In this document: positions 9,852 through 19,700 of the stretch, in pieces
How the letters are laid out: each line of letters starts with the position of its first letter
How positions within the stretch are numbered: the first letter of the stretch is position 1
Source: Saprospiraceae bacterium
Lineage (GTDB): Bacteria; Bacteroidota; Bacteroidia; Chitinophagales; Saprospiraceae
DNA length: 60,023 nucleotides
NCBI GenBank assembly: GCA_028280415.1
Contig: JANQLV010000031.1
Location: forward strand, 1-60,023
Reading direction: 5' to 3'
Program-made: the position numbers and the translations under genes
The notes under the pieces: generated by a model
What the model was told of the DNA's origin: nothing
The model's database searches: none
Seen by the model: only the letters and a program-made list of their open reading frames with translations

Positions 9852-10556
9852 TTACTTTTTATCATTTAACTTTTCCAATAGCTTCCTAGCCTCTGCCTGC
9901 TTTCGACTTCCCTTGCTCTCAATCACTTTATTTAGAAAACGTCTGGCCTCGACATCATTACCAAGCAGAATATGACAAAGCGCAGAAAACCAGTTGATTT
10001 CATCCTCGTAGATTTCCGAATTGATTTCACCTGCCCGGGAAAAGGCATCCAGTGCTGCATTATAATTTGCCTCTTTTTGATAGAGCAAGCATAATCCCAT
10101 TTGAAAATAATCCGATGTATTGGCCGCTTGTTCTGCAGCTATCTGCCGAAGGTAAAGCAGAGCTTTTTCGTAGTCCTCGTTTTGATAAGCTTCCGCTGCT
10201 CTCCCGCGCTTAACTTCAACCGCAGCCTCACCTCTCACTTGCCCATCATCAAAAATAAAGGGCTGTTCTAAATAAGTGTTTGCCAACTGTTGTACATTAT
10301 TTTGACTGGAAAAAATATACCAGCCAATTGCCAGTATAAATAAAATAGAAGCTGCAAAAAGCAGAATACTTCTAAGGGGAATTCTATTATCGGATGCAGT
10401 CCCTCTCTTTTCAATCCCTGCTTCCCGAAGCAGGGCCTCATATCTCCTCGTTCTTTCCTGATCGAATTTTTTATTGATCATTGACTGAGTTGCTTTTTCC
10501 CATTCGGTATCGGAAAGCTGATTTTCCTGATAATCGCTTTTTAATTTATCTTTCAT
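9852..10556 (-). CDS. single-pass membrane TPR protein, candidate anti-sigma factor
   Basis: The 234-residue protein has a cytoplasmic N-terminus of about 60 residues rich in charged helices (LSDTEWEKATQSMINKKFDQERTRRYEALL), one membrane segment at about 64-84 (SILLFAASILFILAIGWYIF) and an exported C-terminal half with TPR-like repeats (AAEAYQNEDYEKALLYLRQI, YNAALDAFSRAGEI). It begins 9 bp after the stop of the ECF sigma gene and is co-directional, so the pair is an operon. Topology and position fit an anti-sigma factor, although no zinc-finger or classical ASD motif is visible. The TPR part might sense the envelope. Anti-sigma function is inference. Confidence 0.75.
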   Translation of the reverse strand: MKDKLKSDYQENQLSDTEWEKATQSMINKKFDQERTRRYEALLREAGIEKRGTASDNRIPLRSILLFAASILFILAIGWYIFSSQNNVQQLANTYLEQPFIFDDGQVRGEAAVEVKRGRAAEAYQNEDYEKALLYLRQIAAEQAANTSDYFQMGLCLLYQKEANYNAALDAFSRAGEINSEIYEDEINWFSALCHILLGNDVEARRFLNKVIESKGSRKQAEARKLLEKLNDKK

Positions 10557-10565
10557 TACAAGGCA

Positions 10566-11135
10566 TTAATAAGATTCAAAAAATAACTGTTGTAATTTCT
10601 TTAAACAGCGTTCTTTACGTTTACGCGTATTCGCAGGTGATGAATCATGGAGCAGTTCAGTTAATTGCTTTAGTTCGATTTTATCATAATAAAAACCTTT
10701 GAGTAGTTCCCGGCATTTTTCACCAAGGCGATTCCAGGCTTTATTTAAAATATCAAGCGTTTCCTGATCAACGAATTGATCCTCTCCTATCCCCAGTTCC
10801 GGAACCGTCTCGGTAGCAAATTCTTTTTTTCTGGTTTGAGACTTGATATATCTGGTAACCGCTATCCGGGTGAAATAATTATCCAGATTGCCATAAGTCA
10901 CCTTATTTTCAATTAACATCTGACGCATGCGCAACATGGCCCACATAACGCAATCATAGGCATCTTCCTGTTCCGCCTGATATTTGCGTTTCAGTATTTC
11001 CAGGTTTCTTTTAAAAAAGTTGATGAAAAGCTTTTCGAATAGCAGTTCATTCCCCTGTTGGAGCTGAGTGAGCAATTCATTGAAATCAGCTTCGCTCAAA
11101 TCTAGATTTTTCGTGTTTTTAAACACCATTGACAT
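10566..11135 (-). CDS. RNA polymerase sigma factor, ECF/sigma-70 family
   Basis: This 189-residue protein has a sigma region 2 segment (about 30-105: LFEKLFINFFKRNLEILKRK, DAYDCVMWAMLRMRQML, NLDNYFTRIAVTRYIKSQTRKK) and a region 4 segment (about 130-185: LGEKCRELLKGFYYDKIELK, SPANTRKRKERCLKKLQQLF). No region 1.1 or 3 is present, as in ECF factors. Region 2 is divergent, as usual for the Bacteroidota ECF groups coupled to TPR/CHAT loci. It is transcribed with the membrane TPR gene directly downstream. Candidate targets are the propeller gene and the T9SS-CHAT pair next door, but no shared promoter was identified. Confidence 0.87.
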   Translation of the reverse strand: MSMVFKNTKNLDLSEADFNELLTQLQQGNELLFEKLFINFFKRNLEILKRKYQAEQEDAYDCVMWAMLRMRQMLIENKVTYGNLDNYFTRIAVTRYIKSQTRKKEFATETVPELGIGEDQFVDQETLDILNKAWNRLGEKCRELLKGFYYDKIELKQLTELLHDSSPANTRKRKERCLKKLQQLFFESY

Positions 11136-11273
11136 CTATTGCAATATATTTTATTCCAGTTCGGCCTACACCTTTAAGCTAAAGTAACAAATTCGTACTT
11201 TAATAATCCTTCAAAAAATGGAATGTGACAATCAAAGAGAAAAATCCTCTCTTTTCCAGCGAAAATCAAGTCT

Positions 11274-11380
11274 TGAATAAATACTCCACTCTCTGAATAG
11301 ATATTCCAAGTGCTGAACAAATATTCCTCCTTATTGAATAAATAGTCCGTAGACAAAAGGATTTTTCACCCCCATCTTTG
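11274..11380 (+). promoter_or_regulatory. operator array A: four 16-bp direct repeats before a CATCTTTG -7 element
   Basis: Copies start at 11274 (TGAATAAATACTCCAC), 11294 (TGAATAGATATTCCAA), 11314 (TGAACAAATATTCCTC) and 11335 (TGAATAAATAGTCCGT), i.e. spaced 20, 20 and 21 bp. The -7 element CATCTTTG starts at 11373, exactly 38 bp after the start of the last copy. Transcription would start near 11387, in front of the lipoprotein/barrel pair. The two-turn period and the abutting -33 region suggest an activator binding as a row of protomers on one face of the helix. Confidence 0.85.
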
Positions 11381-11445
11381 CAATGTCTTCTTTAATGAAG
11401 TACAACACAAATATTTCAAAATATCCATTATTAAAAATATTAATC

Positions 11446-11661
11446 ATGTATCAAAAACACCATTCCCTCATAACAACTAAAAGAAGCAGCCTGAAAAATC
11501 TGATCACTTTTTTGGCTCTGGCATTTATCATCATCAACCTTAATGCTTGTGCCAAAGGATACGGTTGCTATACCTCGGAAAAAACAAAATTAGAGGACTC
11601 CTCAGAAACAATAGTAGATACTGGGCAAGACTTATACGCTCCGGAAACAGATTGTAAATAA
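11446..11661 (+). CDS. small lipoprotein of unknown function
   Basis: The frame is open from an ATG at 11383, but that codon lies at the predicted transcription start of array A, so the ATG at 11446 is preferred. This gives 71 residues: a basic N-terminus, a hydrophobic stretch (ITFLALAFIIINLNAC) with a lipobox ending at a cysteine, and a short mature part (KGYGCYTSEKTKLED...) of about 37 residues with acidic character. It is therefore an exported lipid-anchored peptide. The stop lies 27 bp before the barrel gene, so the two form an operon driven by array A. No family is recognised. Confidence 0.65.
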   Translation: MYQKHHSLITTKRSSLKNLITFLALAFIIINLNACAKGYGCYTSEKTKLEDSSETIVDTGQDLYAPETDCK

Positions 11662-11688
11662 TTTAAAAAATATAAACCCTTTTATAAA

Positions 11689-12288
11689 ATGAAAAAGTAT
11701 AATTCCTTCCAATTCCTGATCTGTCTTTGTATTTTTTGTTTTACCAGTCTTAGCCTCTCCGCTCAGTACTATGAAAAAATAGGCTTTGAAAAAGGTGATG
11801 TTGACCTTAGCCTTGGGATCGGTCTGATGCCAACTTTTATTGATAAAAACACCCGGGCGACAATGCCTCCGGTGAGCATGATTCTTACTTATCGCCCTAA
11901 AAAACACCTGGCGGTTTCCTCCTATATCGGATATTCTGCGACTGATTATAAAATGCCAGAAGCTGATAAATCATCCGAGACCTCCGTACCATTAAGTCTA
12001 CGAAACAACTTCTTTGTCACTGGTCTGCGTGGAGAAGGACATTTCATCCGCGACCGCGTAGATTTTTATGGCGGTGGAATGATTGCCTATTGTTTTTCTA
12101 TCAACAATAATGCACAAACGGATCACAATGGCAGAATCGAAAATATAAGAGTAGAATCTTTCTCGGATCAAATCGTTTGGTCAGGCCTGGTTGGAGTAAA
12201 ATATTTGCTAAGTCCAAAAATCGGAATTTACGGAGAAATCTGCTATGGGGTCTCTCTTTTCAACGCCGGTGTAACATTCAAATTATAA
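11689..12288 (+). CDS. small outer-membrane beta-barrel protein
   Basis: The 199-residue protein has a signal peptide (about 1-25, ending LSLSAQ) and then alternating amphipathic strands with short turns: GDVDLSLGIGLMPTFI, VSMILTYRPKKHLAVSSYIGYS, NNFFVTGLRGEGHFI, VDFYGGGMIAYCFSI, IVWSGLVGVKYLLS and IGIYGEICYGVSLFNAGVTFKL. This matches an eight-strand OmpA/PorT-like barrel. The function is not known; its co-transcription with a lipoprotein under the operator array suggests an envelope role. The unit ends in a strong terminator 48 bp downstream. Confidence 0.78.
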   Translation: MKKYNSFQFLICLCIFCFTSLSLSAQYYEKIGFEKGDVDLSLGIGLMPTFIDKNTRATMPPVSMILTYRPKKHLAVSSYIGYSATDYKMPEADKSSETSVPLSLRNNFFVTGLRGEGHFIRDRVDFYGGGMIAYCFSINNNAQTDHNGRIENIRVESFSDQIVWSGLVGVKYLLSPKIGIYGEICYGVSLFNAGVTFKL

Positions 12289-12335
12289 TCCCAGAAAAAT
12301 AGATTTGACAGTATTTGTATTGAGTAAGTATATCG

Positions 12336-12367
12336 TGCGGGCGATCTGTGGATCGCTCGCATTTTTT
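12336..12367 (+). terminator. intrinsic terminator
   Basis: An 11-bp G/C-rich stem (TGCGGGCGATC with GATCGCTCGCA, one G-U pair, loop TGTG) is followed by six T. It closes the lipoprotein/barrel operon. Confidence 0.9.
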
Positions 12368-12405
12368 GTATTCAACAACAAAATGACTTAACGCAGAACT
12401 GCCCT

Positions 12406-12513
12406 TGAACAGATAGTCCACCCTTTTGAACATATACTCCACTCGCTGGATAAATAATCCACCTTTTTGATCAAATATTGAATCGAAAAAACTGCTTTTG
12501 CCCTGCATCTTTG
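12406..12513 (+). promoter_or_regulatory. operator array B: four direct repeats before the HYR giant gene
   Basis: Copies start at 12406 (TGAACAGATAGTCCAC), 12427 (TGAACATATACTCCAC), 12447 (TGGATAAATAATCCAC) and 12468 (TGATCAAATATTGAAT), spaced 21, 20 and 21 bp. CATCTTTG starts at 12506, again 38 bp after the start of the last copy. The predicted transcript begins near 12520 and carries a structured leader of about 170 nt before the gene at 12690. Confidence 0.85.
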
Positions 12514-12539
12514 CATTAAGATAACTTGACACAGTTATG

Positions 12540-12623
12540 TAATCAATTGCTAAAATGTTAGCAATCGATTAAAGTTTAAGGGAGTAATAAGGGTAGCTCT
12601 GGCTACCGTTCTGGTTTACCAGG
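12540..12623 (+). other. structured 5' leader with successive hairpins
   Basis: Inside the predicted leader of the HYR giant are a 14-bp stem with one mismatch (12540-12553 with 12558-12571, loop AATG), a perfect 6-bp stem GGTAGC/GCTACC (12592-12597 with 12602-12607) and CTGG-TTTA-CCAG just after it. A pyrimidine run follows. It could be a cis-regulatory leader, an mRNA stabiliser, or a separate short RNA. No known riboswitch motif is recognised. Confidence 0.5.
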
Positions 12624-12689
12624 GTTGCCCACTTCTCTCTCTTTTTCAAAAAATAAAACCAATTGTGATCATCACTTAAATTCAATTCT

Positions 12690-15600
12690 ATGCTTAGATC
12701 TACCCCTAAATTAACCTCGAAAATTCTCTTGTTGAGTTTATGCCTTTCTTTTTTTTATAACCTATCGCTACAGGCACAACCAGAGCCCACAGTTTTTAAA
12801 ACTGTAGAACAGGATATCAATTTCGATATTCAATTACAAGATGCCGTTCTTGATCCCAGTCCTAATCTTGCTATTACCCGGCAGGAAGTCCGGAGATGTT
12901 TGGGAAATGATTTGGATCAATTACAAGCCGGAAACTTAGGTTTTACGATTTTAATAAGTATCATCGAAAACATCCTGGGTGTAAACATCCCGGATGAGGT
13001 TGATGACTTTTTATCGGAAATTGCTGGATTCGCCACAACTATTTCCCCTCCCGCACAAATTAGTATTGATGTCCCAGTTGTAGCAGAAGGATCGGCAGGG
13101 ATTAGCCTGGATATCGAAATGGATTATGGTGGATATATTGAAATCGGTGATATCGGAACAGCTAATGTAGATATCCAGTATCCATTAACCATTAACGTCA
13201 CTGCTCCCGAAGATGAACATTTTGGTTGTGGAGATAAAATCACTATTTCTACCGATTGCGAATTAGGTGATAATGCCATTATGAATATAACCCCGGGTTT
13301 TTATCAGACTGAACTTGGGCCAATTCTCGGAGACCTGAGCCTTGGTCTGGACATTGGAGCGGACCTATACCTTGGAGACTGTGATGTAGGAATTGGAGAC
13401 GCCAATTTTTGTACAAATATTTTTAGAGTATCAGAACCATTACTGGATATACAAACGGTCAATGTACCGAATATACCGCCATTCATTGTAGTCTGTGAAG
13501 ATGTATTTCGGGATGATGCCAATCTGTTTGATTTGACAGAATGTGCTTCGGGTGATCTCATTTTTGGAGATATCATTGATGATTTAGTGGATGCCGGTCT
13601 TGATTTGGATCCCTTGGGTATTGGAGAATTTTCAGATTGTGAAGTAAGTATTAACTCTCCGGATATTCCTTCTTCTGCCAATATCGATCTCCCTGAGTTT
13701 CAGGGTACTTTTAAAAAAGTAAAGCCCAGTGATCTTAGTTTTAGCTCAAATGGTAAAATAATATCCGTCGCTGGCAGCATCGATGATTTTGCAAAATTAA
13801 GCCTCGATCTGCTCTCTTTCCTGGATTATTTTGGTTTGCCTACCAGTTTTAGTGCCGGTAATGGTGCAAGTATTGATCTGGGGGATATTAATCTGGAATT
13901 ATTTTCAGATCTGAATTTAAACTATATTTTCAATCCGACTTTTAGCGCCGATTTTGACCTGGGTATGCCTATGGAATGGGAAGTCAGAGATCCCTCCGCA
14001 GGTAATACTTTGATTAGTTCCAGTAATGGTCCGGAGCAAATTGTACCGGATGTTGTGATCGGTCATGATATTATCGTTTTTTGGCCTGATGATTTGAATA
14101 CTGAAGTTACCGTAAATGAAACATTCAAAGGTGCAGGAGGCCTTAGAACCATATCTTCCCTGGAGTATGGAAACGGTATATCCTTAAATGTTCTCGAAAT
14201 CGTGCTTCCTCCAATCATTGATTTTACATTGTTCGAAGATGTAGAACTAATTAATACCAACATAGCCAATCCCGGAATTATTGAAAATCATACGATAGAT
14301 TTAACTCCTCAGATTCCTTCTGCAACTAATTCTTTTATCCTAAACCCGGACGATATTCCTCCGGTTGTAGCCCCTGTTGACGCGACTGTTGAACTAGACG
14401 CCAATGGAGCTGGTTCTATTGTAGCTGCCGATGTGGTTGATTTTGCAAATAGTTTTGATTTACCAATCGAAGGAACAGGAGCATTAGAGATCGTTTCTCT
14501 CGAACCCAATACTTTCAGCTGTGAAGATTTAGGACCGGTAAGCGTAACCATTACTGCTATTGATGGAAATTGTAATGAAACAGTAAGTACTACTACCGTA
14601 ACGGTTGAAGATAATCTCGCTCCTACTTTTACAGTTCCTGCTGACATTACCATTAGTTGCGCGCGTGACCTGGAAGACTTAACGATAACCGGAGATGTTA
14701 CAGATGCGGAGGACAATTGCACCGTAACGGATATTTCTTTTTCCGATGTGAGCGATGTAACTACCTGCGGCGGTGGTACAGCAATAAGAACCTGGACCGT
14801 TACAGATCAAAGCGATAACGCAACCGTAAAGGTCCAAACAATAATCGTAACCGAACCACCTGAAATCACGATCACCTGTCCGGCTGACCAGGTTATAACT
14901 TGCTTTGAAGATATCGATGCCAATCCGGATAACCTGACTGTCGATAATCCCTGTGGTTTAAGTTTTGTAGCTTATGTCAAACAACCATTTATTAGCGGAG
15001 GTATCCCTGGTTGTGATGGTACAGTTTACACTTACATTTATAAAATCGTAGACGAATGCGGAAGAAAAGCTTCTTGTGAGCAACAATTCCTAATTCAAAA
15101 TGAAGCACCAAATATAAGTGTACCTGCTGATGAAACAGTTATGTGTTTTGAAGATATTGAAGTATCTGTTAGCGATGTTACCGTGGATGCACAATGCGAA
15201 GGTGATTTTGTGGTCAATGTCCTGCCTCCTGCGATCAATGGTGCGTTTAATTGTCCGGGCACAACTTATACCTACACCTATCGCGTAAAGGATTTTTGTA
15301 ATCGTATCGTGGAGACTGAACGGGTATTCACTATTGGAAATAATGAGGCGCCGAGCATCATTGCACCAGTTGATTATACAGTTTCATGCCAGGGAGCTGT
15401 TAATCCGGATAATGCCATTGTCACTACAGCTTGTGGAAATGGACTGGACTATGAGGTAAATGTCAGCGGACCACAATACATTGGTACTCCGGGTTGTAAC
15501 GGCACACAAATGATTTACACGTATACTGTAAGTGATGCATGTGGGCGAAACGCATCTGACCAACAAATTTTAACTATTCAAAATGAGGGCCCTCAAATCA

Positions 15601-16430
15601 ATTGTCCTACAGATTTACAACTATACGGTTGTGATGGTGGTTCATATATCGATATCATTGATGCCTGGATCGCCAGTGTCACTGCCTTTAGTCCCTGTAG
15701 TGGTTCGCTGGAAGTAAACAATAATTTTAGCCCCCACAATATGAACCACTGCTACTGGAACACTTTTACCCCTGTTACTTTTTCTGCAATAGATGAATGC
15801 GGTCAGCAGGTGACTTGTACCGCCAATATTATCTTATTGGATAATGAAGCTCCTACTTTATATAATCGGGCAGAAGACCAATACCAGATTTGTAATGCAA
15901 ATACCTCTGCTAATTTTCAGGAATGGATCGATAATAATGGAAATGCCCTGGCAGTAGACGACTGTTCAGGAGATAATCTGAATTGGTATACCATCCCGGC
16001 TAATCCTGCTTTCAATTGTAGCCAGGAACAAGTTATCACGGTTACCTTCTGTGTGGAAGATGCCTGTGGAAATACTAATTGTACAACAGCCAGCTTCTAT
16101 GCTTTCCAGGCGGGCAATAATGCCGTAGAAACGGATCAACAAATTGAGGCTATTGAAGTACAGTTTCCCGAACTGGAGGTGTACCAAAATCATCCCAATC
16201 CTTTTATGCAGAGTACCACCATTGAATTCGTACTTCCTGAAGCAGGATTGGTTCATTTGAAAGTATTTGACCTTTCCGGAAAATTAGTTTTCAGTATGGA
16301 AAACGAATACAGTTCGGGCTTGCAACAAATTGACTTGCATCGAAGTGATCTAAAAGCAACCGGTGTTTTGTACTATCAGTTAAATGATGGCAGAACAAGT
16401 ATTACTAAGAAAATGATTTTAACGCATTAA
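12690..16430 (+). CDS. giant secreted protein with HYR-like cysteine-paired repeats and T9SS sorting domain
   Basis: The 1246-residue protein has a signal peptide (about 1-30, ending SLQAQ), an N-terminal region of about 500 residues rich in Asp, Ile and Gly beta segments without a recognised family, and from about 550 to 1130 tandem HYR/Ig-like modules. Each module has a pair of cysteines in a pattern like PADxTVxCxEDI... YTYTYxVxDxCGR, for example at about 727-820 and 821-910. Residues from about 1164 (HPNPFMQSTTIEFVLPEAG... GVLYYQLNDG) form a T9SS type A sorting domain. Such proteins are large cell-surface adhesins or matrix components. Expression is predicted to depend on operator array B. 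Confidence 0.88.
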   Translation: MLRSTPKLTSKILLLSLCLSFFYNLSLQAQPEPTVFKTVEQDINFDIQLQDAVLDPSPNLAITRQEVRRCLGNDLDQLQAGNLGFTILISIIENILGVNIPDEVDDFLSEIAGFATTISPPAQISIDVPVVAEGSAGISLDIEMDYGGYIEIGDIGTANVDIQYPLTINVTAPEDEHFGCGDKITISTDCELGDNAIMNITPGFYQTELGPILGDLSLGLDIGADLYLGDCDVGIGDANFCTNIFRVSEPLLDIQTVNVPNIPPFIVVCEDVFRDDANLFDLTECASGDLIFGDIIDDLVDAGLDLDPLGIGEFSDCEVSINSPDIPSSANIDLPEFQGTFKKVKPSDLSFSSNGKIISVAGSIDDFAKLSLDLLSFLDYFGLPTSFSAGNGASIDLGDINLELFSDLNLNYIFNPTFSADFDLGMPMEWEVRDPSAGNTLISSSNGPEQIVPDVVIGHDIIVFWPDDLNTEVTVNETFKGAGGLRTISSLEYGNGISLNVLEIVLPPIIDFTLFEDVELINTNIANPGIIENHTIDLTPQIPSATNSFILNPDDIPPVVAPVDATVELDANGAGSIVAADVVDFANSFDLPIEGTGALEIVSLEPNTFSCEDLGPVSVTITAIDGNCNETVSTTTVTVEDNLAPTFTVPADITISCARDLEDLTITGDVTDAEDNCTVTDISFSDVSDVTTCGGGTAIRTWTVTDQSDNATVKVQTIIVTEPPEITITCPADQVITCFEDIDANPDNLTVDNPCGLSFVAYVKQPFISGGIPGCDGTVYTYIYKIVDECGRKASCEQQFLIQNEAPNISVPADETVMCFEDIEVSVSDVTVDAQCEGDFVVNVLPPAINGAFNCPGTTYTYTYRVKDFCNRIVETERVFTIGNNEAPSIIAPVDYTVSCQGAVNPDNAIVTTACGNGLDYEVNVSGPQYIGTPGCNGTQMIYTYTVSDACGRNASDQQILTIQNEGPQINCPTDLQLYGCDGGSYIDIIDAWIASVTAFSPCSGSLEVNNNFSPHNMNHCYWNTFTPVTFSAIDECGQQVTCTANIILLDNEAPTLYNRAEDQYQICNANTSANFQEWIDNNGNALAVDDCSGDNLNWYTIPANPAFNCSQEQVITVTFCVEDACGNTNCTTASFYAFQAGNNAVETDQQIEAIEVQFPELEVYQNHPNPFMQSTTIEFVLPEAGLVHLKVFDLSGKLVFSMENEYSSGLQQIDLHRSDLKATGVLYYQLNDGRTSITKKMILTH

Positions 16431-16458
16431 AAGGTATATAAATGTCCAATCAAAACTA

Positions 16459-16537
16459 CTTGCATGAGCTCTTCGTCCGCTTGAAATGGACTAGATAATT
16501 GAATAGCTGGAAATCATGCAAGAGGTTTTGAGCGGAC
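16459..16537 (+). other. interleaved inverted repeats able to form an H-type pseudoknot in the 3' region
   Basis: Stem A pairs CTTGCATGA (16459-16467) with TCATGCAAG (16514-16522), perfect. Stem B pairs GTCCGCTTGAAA (16475-16486) with TTTTGAGCGGAC (16526-16537), 12 bp with two G-U pairs. The order is A-B-A'-B', so the stems cross instead of nesting. The element lies 29 bp after the stop of the HYR giant and 60 bp before its terminator, and would be part of the mRNA 3' end. No known RNA family is recognised. Confidence 0.55.
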
Positions 16538-16599
16538 TCAAAGAACTTATTGTACTATTTTTTTAGTTTTCTACTTATTATTCTGAAATAATATCAAGT

Positions 16600-16637
16600 A
16601 ACCTCACTATTCTACAGTGGGGTTGCTTTTTGTTTTT
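16600..16637 (+). terminator. intrinsic terminator of the HYR giant gene
   Basis: AACCTCACT (16600-16608) pairs with AGTGGGGTT (16616-16624, one G-U pair), 7-base loop, followed by GCTTTTTGTTTTT. Confidence 0.88.
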
Positions 16638-16723
16638 AAAACGCGAATTTCAAACAACGTTTTATCAAATGTTATAATTTGGCTAAATTAGCAACAAAAC
16701 TATATTTTCATTTGAAGCCGGGA

Positions 16724-19700
16724 ATGGTAAAAACTGTATGCTTATTTTTCTATTGTTTACTGACTAGCCAGGTCATAGGACAGAAGAATTTGTCCCTACC
16801 TAAACTAAGCCCTTCTTCGGTACAGAATTTCAGTAATTATAGCTCTTTCCCTTCTCTCTGCTTTGAGGATGCCTGGGAAGATCAAAGCGGCAGGCTCTGG
16901 CTAAAAGTTTGCGGTGCGACACGTATTAGCAGTAATATCCATTTATTTCAATTTGATGGTTATTCCTTTAAACTGATTGAAGGAGCTTTAGCTCAACTGG
17001 ATGGGAATGATCAATTTATCGATCTTTATAAAAACAAAAAGGTCGTCGGCTTTCTGGACGATCCATCCAAAAAACGTTTATTCTTTTATGACCTTTATAA
17101 AGATCAAATGCAATTCTATGAATTAGCGATTCCCGGTAGGATTGCTCATCTAAAAGTATCCGAACGTCAAAATATCTTTTTGACAGTAAGGCTGGAAGAC
17201 AAAATAATTCTATATAAATGGGAATCCGGACAATTAATAGAGGAAGGCCATTTTAGGGATCGCTCTCTAATTGAAAATAAAACCCTGGTCGATCCCATAC
17301 AATATATCCACCACGATGAAAATGTATTTTGGGCAGCATTGGGTGAAGCGGGACATCTTCTCAGATTTGATAAAAAAAACAAAACGCAAAAAAAGATTTT
17401 ACTGGAAGAATTTCTGGAGCAAGAGCAAGTAAGCAGTTTTTACAAAGTCGGTAGTCCTGATCATCTTCCGGTTAAAGCATTGGTACAAAATGAGAATTTT
17501 TATGTAATGTCGAATTTTAAAAAAACTAATAACTTTTTTAAATGGTACCAACAAAAAAACAACTTTAAACCTGTCGAAAACCTGCCTTCAAACTGGAACG
17601 CCCAAAATATCTTTAATGATGAAATTGGGAACGTTTTATTTCTTTTCAAAGATTCCAGTAAAAAATATCAGGCAATATTGCAAGACATTAAAGGGAATCG
17701 TTTTGATTACTCCGCATTTTTCGAAAATATAGAAGAAAACATTTATCAAATCCGAAGTTCGGACTTTAAAAAACAGGTTATATTCTGTACTACCAGAGGT
17801 ATCGTGGCAGCTAAGGTCAAAGCTTCGGAAGCTATTCGAGGCTTTCTGCCTGACAAACACATTAGGGCAATGGCTGAACTACCAGATGGAAGGATACTGG
17901 TAAATACCCAATATAAAAACCAATATATAATCAACCCTTCTAATAATAGCAGTACCCTTTTAAGCCCACCAGACAGTTGCCGTTTTGCATGGACGAGAAT
18001 CAGCCCGGATAGTTCAGAAAACCTCTGGACTGCCACTAATGATCGTATCTATCAATATAATCCGGCTACAAATACTTGTTTCAATTATCCTTGTAAATCT
18101 GATCTTATCCGATTTTTCTCTTTTATAAATCCACAGGAAGTTGCCTTAATAAATTTAAGGCAGGAATTATACTTTCACGATTTATCAACACAAGAAACCA
18201 GGCCATTTCTGGAAGATGGGAAGGTCAAAGCTTTTCCTGGTTTTGTAAATGAAATCATCTACGATCCAAGAGAATTTTTATGGGTGGCTACTTCTAAAGG
18301 GCTTTTTAAGATTAATTTAAAAACGGGATTATCCGAAGACCTGGGAAGTAAAGGACTATTTCAGTCTTCTCGCTTTTTAAGTATGTACCTGGATAAAAGA
18401 GGACGGCTTTGGTTAGGTACGACATTACATGGAGTATACATTTACGATCCGGAAACCGGTATTATCAAAAACCTGAATAATGAAGATGGATTACCGAATA
18501 ATACAATTGCCAGTATCATAGCAGACGAGGACGGGGATTTCTGGGTAGGTACTTACAACGGGATTTCCCTGGTCTCTCCCGAGGGTAAACTGATTACAAA
18601 TATTTATGAAAAAGACGGGCTCACCAACCGGGAGAATAATCGTTATGCAACTCTAAAAACAAAAGACGGCAAATTATGTATAGGTACAATTAAAGGGCTC
18701 AATTACATCGATCCGCAAAAAGTAAAAGAACGATTAATCGGAAAACAGGACCTGAAAATCTATCTGAATAATCTTCGGCATTTCGATCAAAAACTCGGAA
18801 AGGATACTATACTGGAAGGTAGGCTTTCTAATATAGAAATTTTAAACCTTCCTGCATCCCGAAGATTTCTAAGCATCGATTTTTCTCTTTCCAATTATTT
18901 CAAACCAGAAGAAAATCAGTATGCCTATATGCTGGAGGATATTGATAAAGACTGGATAGATTTAGGGAATCAACATTTTCTCAATCTCAATAATTTACCA
19001 GCCGGGGAATATCGTTTATTGGTTAAAGGTAGTGATGGGCGTGGCAACTGGACCTCGCAACCATTAGTTATTCCAATTCGTGCAGAAGCTATCTTTTACA
19101 AGCAAGTCTGGTTTTATCTACTGGTATCCGCTATCTTTTTTGCTGGTGCTTTCCTATGGATTACCAGGTTGAGAAAGGAAGTTAATAAGGCTACCAAAAA
19201 AATCAGAGCAGATAAAAACGTAATCGAACAGCAGGCACAAAGAGAAAAAGCCAGAGCTGAAAAAATGGAACAGCAAGCCAAACAAATTAAAATCCAGGCA
19301 CAAAAGCTAAGTAAATCTCTTGAAGAATTACAAGAAAAAAATGAAGAGATTCTAATTGCTCAGAAACAATTAATCCAGCAGGAGAAACTTGCCTCCCTAG
19401 GACAAATTACCGCTGGCATTGCCCATGAGATCAAAAATCCGCTCAATTTCGTTAATAATTTCGCCGAAGGCTCTATTGATATTCTAAAAGAATTACAAGA
19501 GGAATTAGAAAATAATAAAGCGCAGTTATCAGAGGACAGCTTCAAGCTTATTCTTTCTCTGATTAATGAGTTATCGCAAAATGCTTTCGATATTCAGTCT
19601 AATGGCGTCCGTGTTGACCGAATTATCCGCAGCATGATGGATCATGCGCGTGGTACTAATTCTGAATTGCGCCCAATCGATCTAAGCCAATTACTTGAAG

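Noticed and set aside
14309-14722. 137-codon antisense frame in the HYR giant
   Set aside because: It is a shadow of the repeats of a clearly coding gene; Ser/Val-rich, no independent signal.
16679-16723. TTG at 16679 as start of the first propeller kinase
   Set aside because: It lies inside a promoter-like TATAATTTG and would put 15 residues before an otherwise perfect signal peptide starting at the ATG 16724.
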